A DNA stretch of 7,857 nt from Deltaproteobacteria bacterium (GTDB taxonomy: Bacteria; Desulfobacterota; Desulfuromonadia; Desulfuromonadales; Geothermobacteraceae): NCBI GenBank assembly GCA_003695205.1, contig RFIO01000017.1:1-7857 (forward strand). Direction: 5' to 3'. The notes beneath the pieces were generated by a model. The model was not told the origin of the DNA. It did no database searches and saw nothing but the letters and a program-made list of their open reading frames with translations. Position numbers and translations under genes: made by a program. Below, piece by piece: positions 5,768 to 7,857 of the stretch. Each line of letters begins with the position of its first letter. Position 1 is the first letter of the stretch.

Positions 5768-6397
5768 TCAGAGTTTGACCACCCGGGTGTGGGCGATGCG
5801 GTCGTGCAGGCCCTGGTGGTTCTGGTCAAAGAGTATCATGAGAAATCCGGTCATCAGCAACAAAGCCGAAATCGGCTTGGCAACCACTTCGCGCAGAAAG
5901 GCGGTGCCGACGCCGACATCGCTGCCGTCATCTCCTTCAACCCGGAGGCGGGTCACCATCTTGCCCGGGGTCTGGCCGCAGTAGCTGACCAGCACCGTGA
6001 CGAACAGGCCCCAGAAGCTGGCGAGCACGAAGAGGGCCAGGCCGACGGTCATGCCGGCAACCCGCTCACTGACACCACCCTGAAGGATGCCGAGCAGGCC
6101 GAGGCCAAGGGCGAGAACCATATGCAGGACGATAAAGGCCGCCAGGTCGATCAGCTGGGCCACCAGGCGCAATCCGAAGCCGGCCGGCCGGGCGGCCGGA
6201 ACGGCGGCAACGGGGGCGGGTTGCGCCGCCGGTTCAACCGGCCGCACTGTCTCCTGCCGTACCCTGGCCTTGGGCGGGGTGGTCGGCAGCGGAAAACGTT
6301 CGCCGCAGCGCGGGCAGCGCACCAGGATGGCCCGAGGGGGGATGGCGCGCGTGTCGACGTTGCGCTCGAACCGGCAGTGGGGGCAGGTGATGATCAT
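5768..6397 (-). CDS. Zinc-ribbon and RDD-domain membrane protein
   Basis: A 209-residue inner-membrane protein in two parts. Residues 1-36 form a small zinc ribbon like the MJ0042 type, with CPHC (5-8) and CPRC (28-31) as the four metal ligands. A Pro/Ala-rich linker (about 37-72) leads to an RDD domain: GLRLVAQLID (75-84) with the Arg and Asp that help name the family, hydrophobic segments at about 83-106, 114-138 and 172-190, the GQTPGKM loop (141-147), and DQNHQGLHDRIAHTRVV (191-207) at the end. RDD proteins have been linked to ion exchange and transport in some bacteria, but most lack a known role. The ATG at 6397 is chosen over a TTG at 6418 because GGAG lies 9 nt upstream and the zinc ribbon then starts normally. 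It sits between argF and argG with no obvious pathway role. Confidence 0.88.
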   Translation of the reverse strand: MIITCPHCRFERNVDTRAIPPRAILVRCPRCGERFPLPTTPPKARVRQETVRPVEPAAQPAPVAAVPAARPAGFGLRLVAQLIDLAAFIVLHMVLALGLGLLGILQGGVSERVAGMTVGLALFVLASFWGLFVTVLVSYCGQTPGKMVTRLRVEGDDGSDVGVGTAFLREVVAKPISALLLMTGFLMILFDQNHQGLHDRIAHTRVVKL

Positions 6398-6415
6398 AGA
6401 GTCAGGCTCCGGGGA

Positions 6416-6463
6416 CAAGATCCAGGGCTCAAGGTTGTCCTTGTTCTTTTGCCGTGGATCTTG
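6416..6463 (-). other. Nested inverted repeats between argF and the RDD gene
   Basis: The outer arms CAAGATCCA (6416-6424) and TGGATCTTG (6455-6463) are perfect 9-bp inverted repeats. Inside them CAAGG (6430-6434) and CCTTG (6439-6443) form a 5-bp stem with a 4-nt loop. This fills most of the 77-nt gap, starting 11 nt after the argF stop and ending 5 nt before the GGAG ribosome site (6410-6407) of the RDD gene. No U-tract follows. It could be a structured mRNA spacer, a processing site or an operator; nothing in the sequence tells which. Confidence 0.5.
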
Positions 6464-6474
6464 AACCTGGGATG

Positions 6475-7383
6475 TTATCCCATCAGCGTCGCCATGATCG
6501 CCTTCTGGGCGTGCAGCCTGTTTTCGGCCTGGTCAAAAATAACCGACTGGGGCGACTCGATGACCTCTTCGGTGATCTCCTCCCCCCGGTGTGCCGGCAG
6601 GCAGTGCAGGACGATGGCGTCCCGGTTCGCCCTCTGCAGCAGGGCGCTGTCGATGCAGTAGCCGGCGAAGGCCTGGCGGCGCTGTTCGGCTTCCTCTTCC
6701 TTGCCCATGCTCGCCCAGACATCGGTCGACAGAACGTCGGCTCCGGCCACCGCTTCAGCAGGGTCGCTGGTGTAGACGATATCCGCTCCCTTCTCGGCGG
6801 CCGTTTTCATGACTGCCGCATCGGGCCGGTAGCCTTCTGGGGTGGCAACCTGCAGGCGGAAGCCGAACACGGCGGCGGCGTTGATCCAGCTGTTGGCCAT
6901 GTTGTTGCCGTCGCCGATCCAGGCGAAGGTCAGGCCCTCGTAGCCGCCCTTGTGCTCGATGACCGTCAGCAGGTCGGCCATCAGCTGGCAGGGATGGTAC
7001 ATGTCGGTCAGGCCATTGATGACCGGCACATCTGACCAGCGGGCTAGTTCCTCCACCGCCTCCTGGGAGAAGGTGCGGATCATGATGCCGTCACAGTAGC
7101 GGGCCATGACCCGGCCGGTATCCCTGATCGGCTCGCCGCGGCCCATCTGGGTGGTGCCGGAGTGCAGAAAGAGGGCGTGCCCCCCCAACTGGGTCATGCC
7201 GACTTCGAAGGAGACGCGGGTGCGGGTCGAGCTCTTCTCGAAAATCATGGCCAGCGATTTGCCCTCGAGCAGCCGATGGGCCTCACCCCGCTTCTGTTTC
7301 GCCTTGAGATCGGCAGCAAGCCGGAACATGGCGTCGAGCTCGTCCCGGCTGAAATCGGTCAGTTTCAGAAAGTCCTTGGGCAT
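6475..7383 (-). CDS. argF: Ornithine carbamoyltransferase
   Basis: ArgF transfers the carbamoyl group of carbamoyl phosphate to ornithine, giving citrulline; it is a cytoplasmic trimer. The 302 residues match the usual length. The carbamoyl-phosphate loop SSTRTR is at 51-56, HPCQ at 130-133, the ornithine-binding DVWASMG at 221-227, and HCLPAHRGEE at 260-269 with the catalytic cysteine Cys261. These point to ornithine rather than acetylornithine or aspartate as substrate. The ATG at 7383 is supported by GGGGAGGA (7395-7388) 4 nt upstream. It follows argD by 37 nt, in which CCCC and GGGG form a weak 4-bp hairpin, so argD and argF are very likely in one operon. It could equally be a catabolic ArcB by sequence alone, but the neighbours make the biosynthetic role clear. 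Confidence 0.97.
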   Translation of the reverse strand: MPKDFLKLTDFSRDELDAMFRLAADLKAKQKRGEAHRLLEGKSLAMIFEKSSTRTRVSFEVGMTQLGGHALFLHSGTTQMGRGEPIRDTGRVMARYCDGIMIRTFSQEAVEELARWSDVPVINGLTDMYHPCQLMADLLTVIEHKGGYEGLTFAWIGDGNNMANSWINAAAVFGFRLQVATPEGYRPDAAVMKTAAEKGADIVYTSDPAEAVAGADVLSTDVWASMGKEEEAEQRRQAFAGYCIDSALLQRANRDAIVLHCLPAHRGEEITEEVIESPQSVIFDQAENRLHAQKAIMATLMG

Positions 7384-7387
7384 CGAT

Positions 7388-7395
7388 TCCTCCCC
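7388..7395 (-). promoter_or_regulatory. Ribosome binding site of argF
   Basis: GGGGAGGA on the minus strand lies 4 nt before the ATG at 7383. It is a strong Shine-Dalgarno match, though slightly close to the start. Confidence 0.75.
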
Positions 7396-7420
7396 GATAA
7401 CAGTTCATCCCCGTGAGGGG

Positions 7421-7857
7421 TCAGTTGGTTGCCTTGGAAAAGACCCGGCGCAGAATCTCCAGTGCCCGGTCGATTTCATCGCGGCCGACGGTCAGGGGTG
7501 GCACGAAGCGCAGCACCTTGCCCACCGTGCAGTTGATCAGCAGACCTTCGTCCATGGCCCGCTGGACCAGCGGGGCGCCGTCGACTTCCAGCTCCATGCC
7601 GAGCATCAGGCCGTGGCCGCGAACCTCGCGGACAAAGGCAAAGTCCTTCTTCAGCTGTTCCAGGCCGAGGCGCAGATAGGCACCCATGGCGGTGCAGTTG
7701 TCGAGAACCCTCCCTTCGGTCAGTTCCTTCATAACCGCGAGGGCGGCGGCGGTGGCGAGCGGATTGCCGCCGAAGGTGGAACCGTGGCTGCCCGGGCCGA
7801 AGCTGGCCGCAACCGGGTCGACAGCCAGCATGGCACCGATGGGCACACCGCCACCCA
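7421..7857 (-). CDS. argD: Acetylornithine aminotransferase, C-terminal part
   Basis: ArgD is a PLP-dependent class III aminotransferase that converts N-acetylglutamate semialdehyde to N-acetylornithine; many members also accept succinyl-diaminopimelate precursors. The last 145 or so codons are present; the gene runs off the right edge and there is no start in the window. The visible part opens GGGVPIGAMLA, so the PLP-binding lysine, normally two or three residues before these glycines, lies just outside. The GSHGSTFGGNPLA motif, which contacts PLP phosphate across the dimer, follows about 23 residues later. The tail has VRGHGLMLGMELE and LRFVPPLTV, both typical of ArgD. Related class III enzymes (ornithine or GABA aminotransferases) share these motifs, but the position directly before argF supports ArgD. 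The TGA stop is at 7421-7423. Confidence 0.94.
   Translation of the reverse strand, partial: GGGVPIGAMLAVDPVAASFGPGSHGSTFGGNPLATAAALAVMKELTEGRVLDNCTAMGAYLRLGLEQLKKDFAFVREVRGHGLMLGMELEVDGAPLVQRAMDEGLLINCTVGKVLRFVPPLTVGRDEIDRALEILRRVFSKATN

Noticed and set aside
4804..5778. 324-codon open frame on the plus strand
   Set aside because: It is the antisense shadow of argG, whose minus-strand motifs are unambiguous.
5713..5829. Upstream in-frame extension of argG
   Set aside because: The extra 39 residues overlap the RDD gene and span a hairpin; AGGAG before 5712 marks the true start.
6398..6418. TTG start for the RDD gene at 6418
   Set aside because: It would add seven residues before the zinc ribbon and overlaps the inverted repeat; the ATG at 6397 has a GGAG ribosome site at suitable spacing.

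Overview
The window is about 60% G+C or more by eye. It carries nine genes, all on the minus strand and closely packed. Read in the direction of transcription (high to low coordinates) the order is argD (3' part), argF, a zinc-ribbon/RDD membrane protein, argG, a Nudix hydrolase, a divergent carbon-nitrogen-hydrolase-like protein, argH, an FN3-type lipoprotein and dapA (5' part). An arg run followed by a small lipoprotein and then dap genes, together with the high G+C, suggests a Desulfuromonadales/Geobacterales-type member of the Desulfobacterota (former Deltaproteobacteria). This placement is inferred from gene order and protein character; no search was run.

The core is the ornithine-to-arginine pathway. 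ArgD makes N-acetylornithine, ArgF carbamoylates ornithine to citrulline, ArgG joins citrulline and aspartate, and ArgH splits argininosuccinate into arginine and fumarate. All four look intact in their visible parts. The cluster then runs into dapA, the first committed step of lysine/diaminopimelate synthesis. ArgD-type aminotransferases can often also act in the diaminopimelate branch, so the two pathways are biochemically linked as well as adjacent.

The less ordinary material is what lies between these genes. A membrane protein with an MJ0042-like zinc ribbon sits between argF and argG. A Nudix hydrolase and a 385-residue protein, 13 nt apart, sit between argG and argH. The second of that pair keeps the spaced Glu, Lys and Cys positions of the nitrilase superfamily (E73, K163, C202) but is otherwise far from the familiar families; it is the least understood gene here. 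The lipoprotein after argH starts with a CGxKGP motif like that of LptM (YifL) and continues into two fibronectin-III-like domains. No lysA lies between it and dapA, although lysA often occupies that place in related clusters.

Intergenic regions are short (13 to 110 nt; no gene-free stretch exceeds 300 nt). They hold several hairpins: a nested one between argF and the RDD gene, a 7-bp one just before argG, and a perfect 12-bp one after argG without a U-tract. There are two candidate internal promoters: a good one before argH and a weaker one before dapA. The picture is an operon with several points where expression could be reset. No mobile element, RNA gene, CRISPR array or plus-strand gene is supported.
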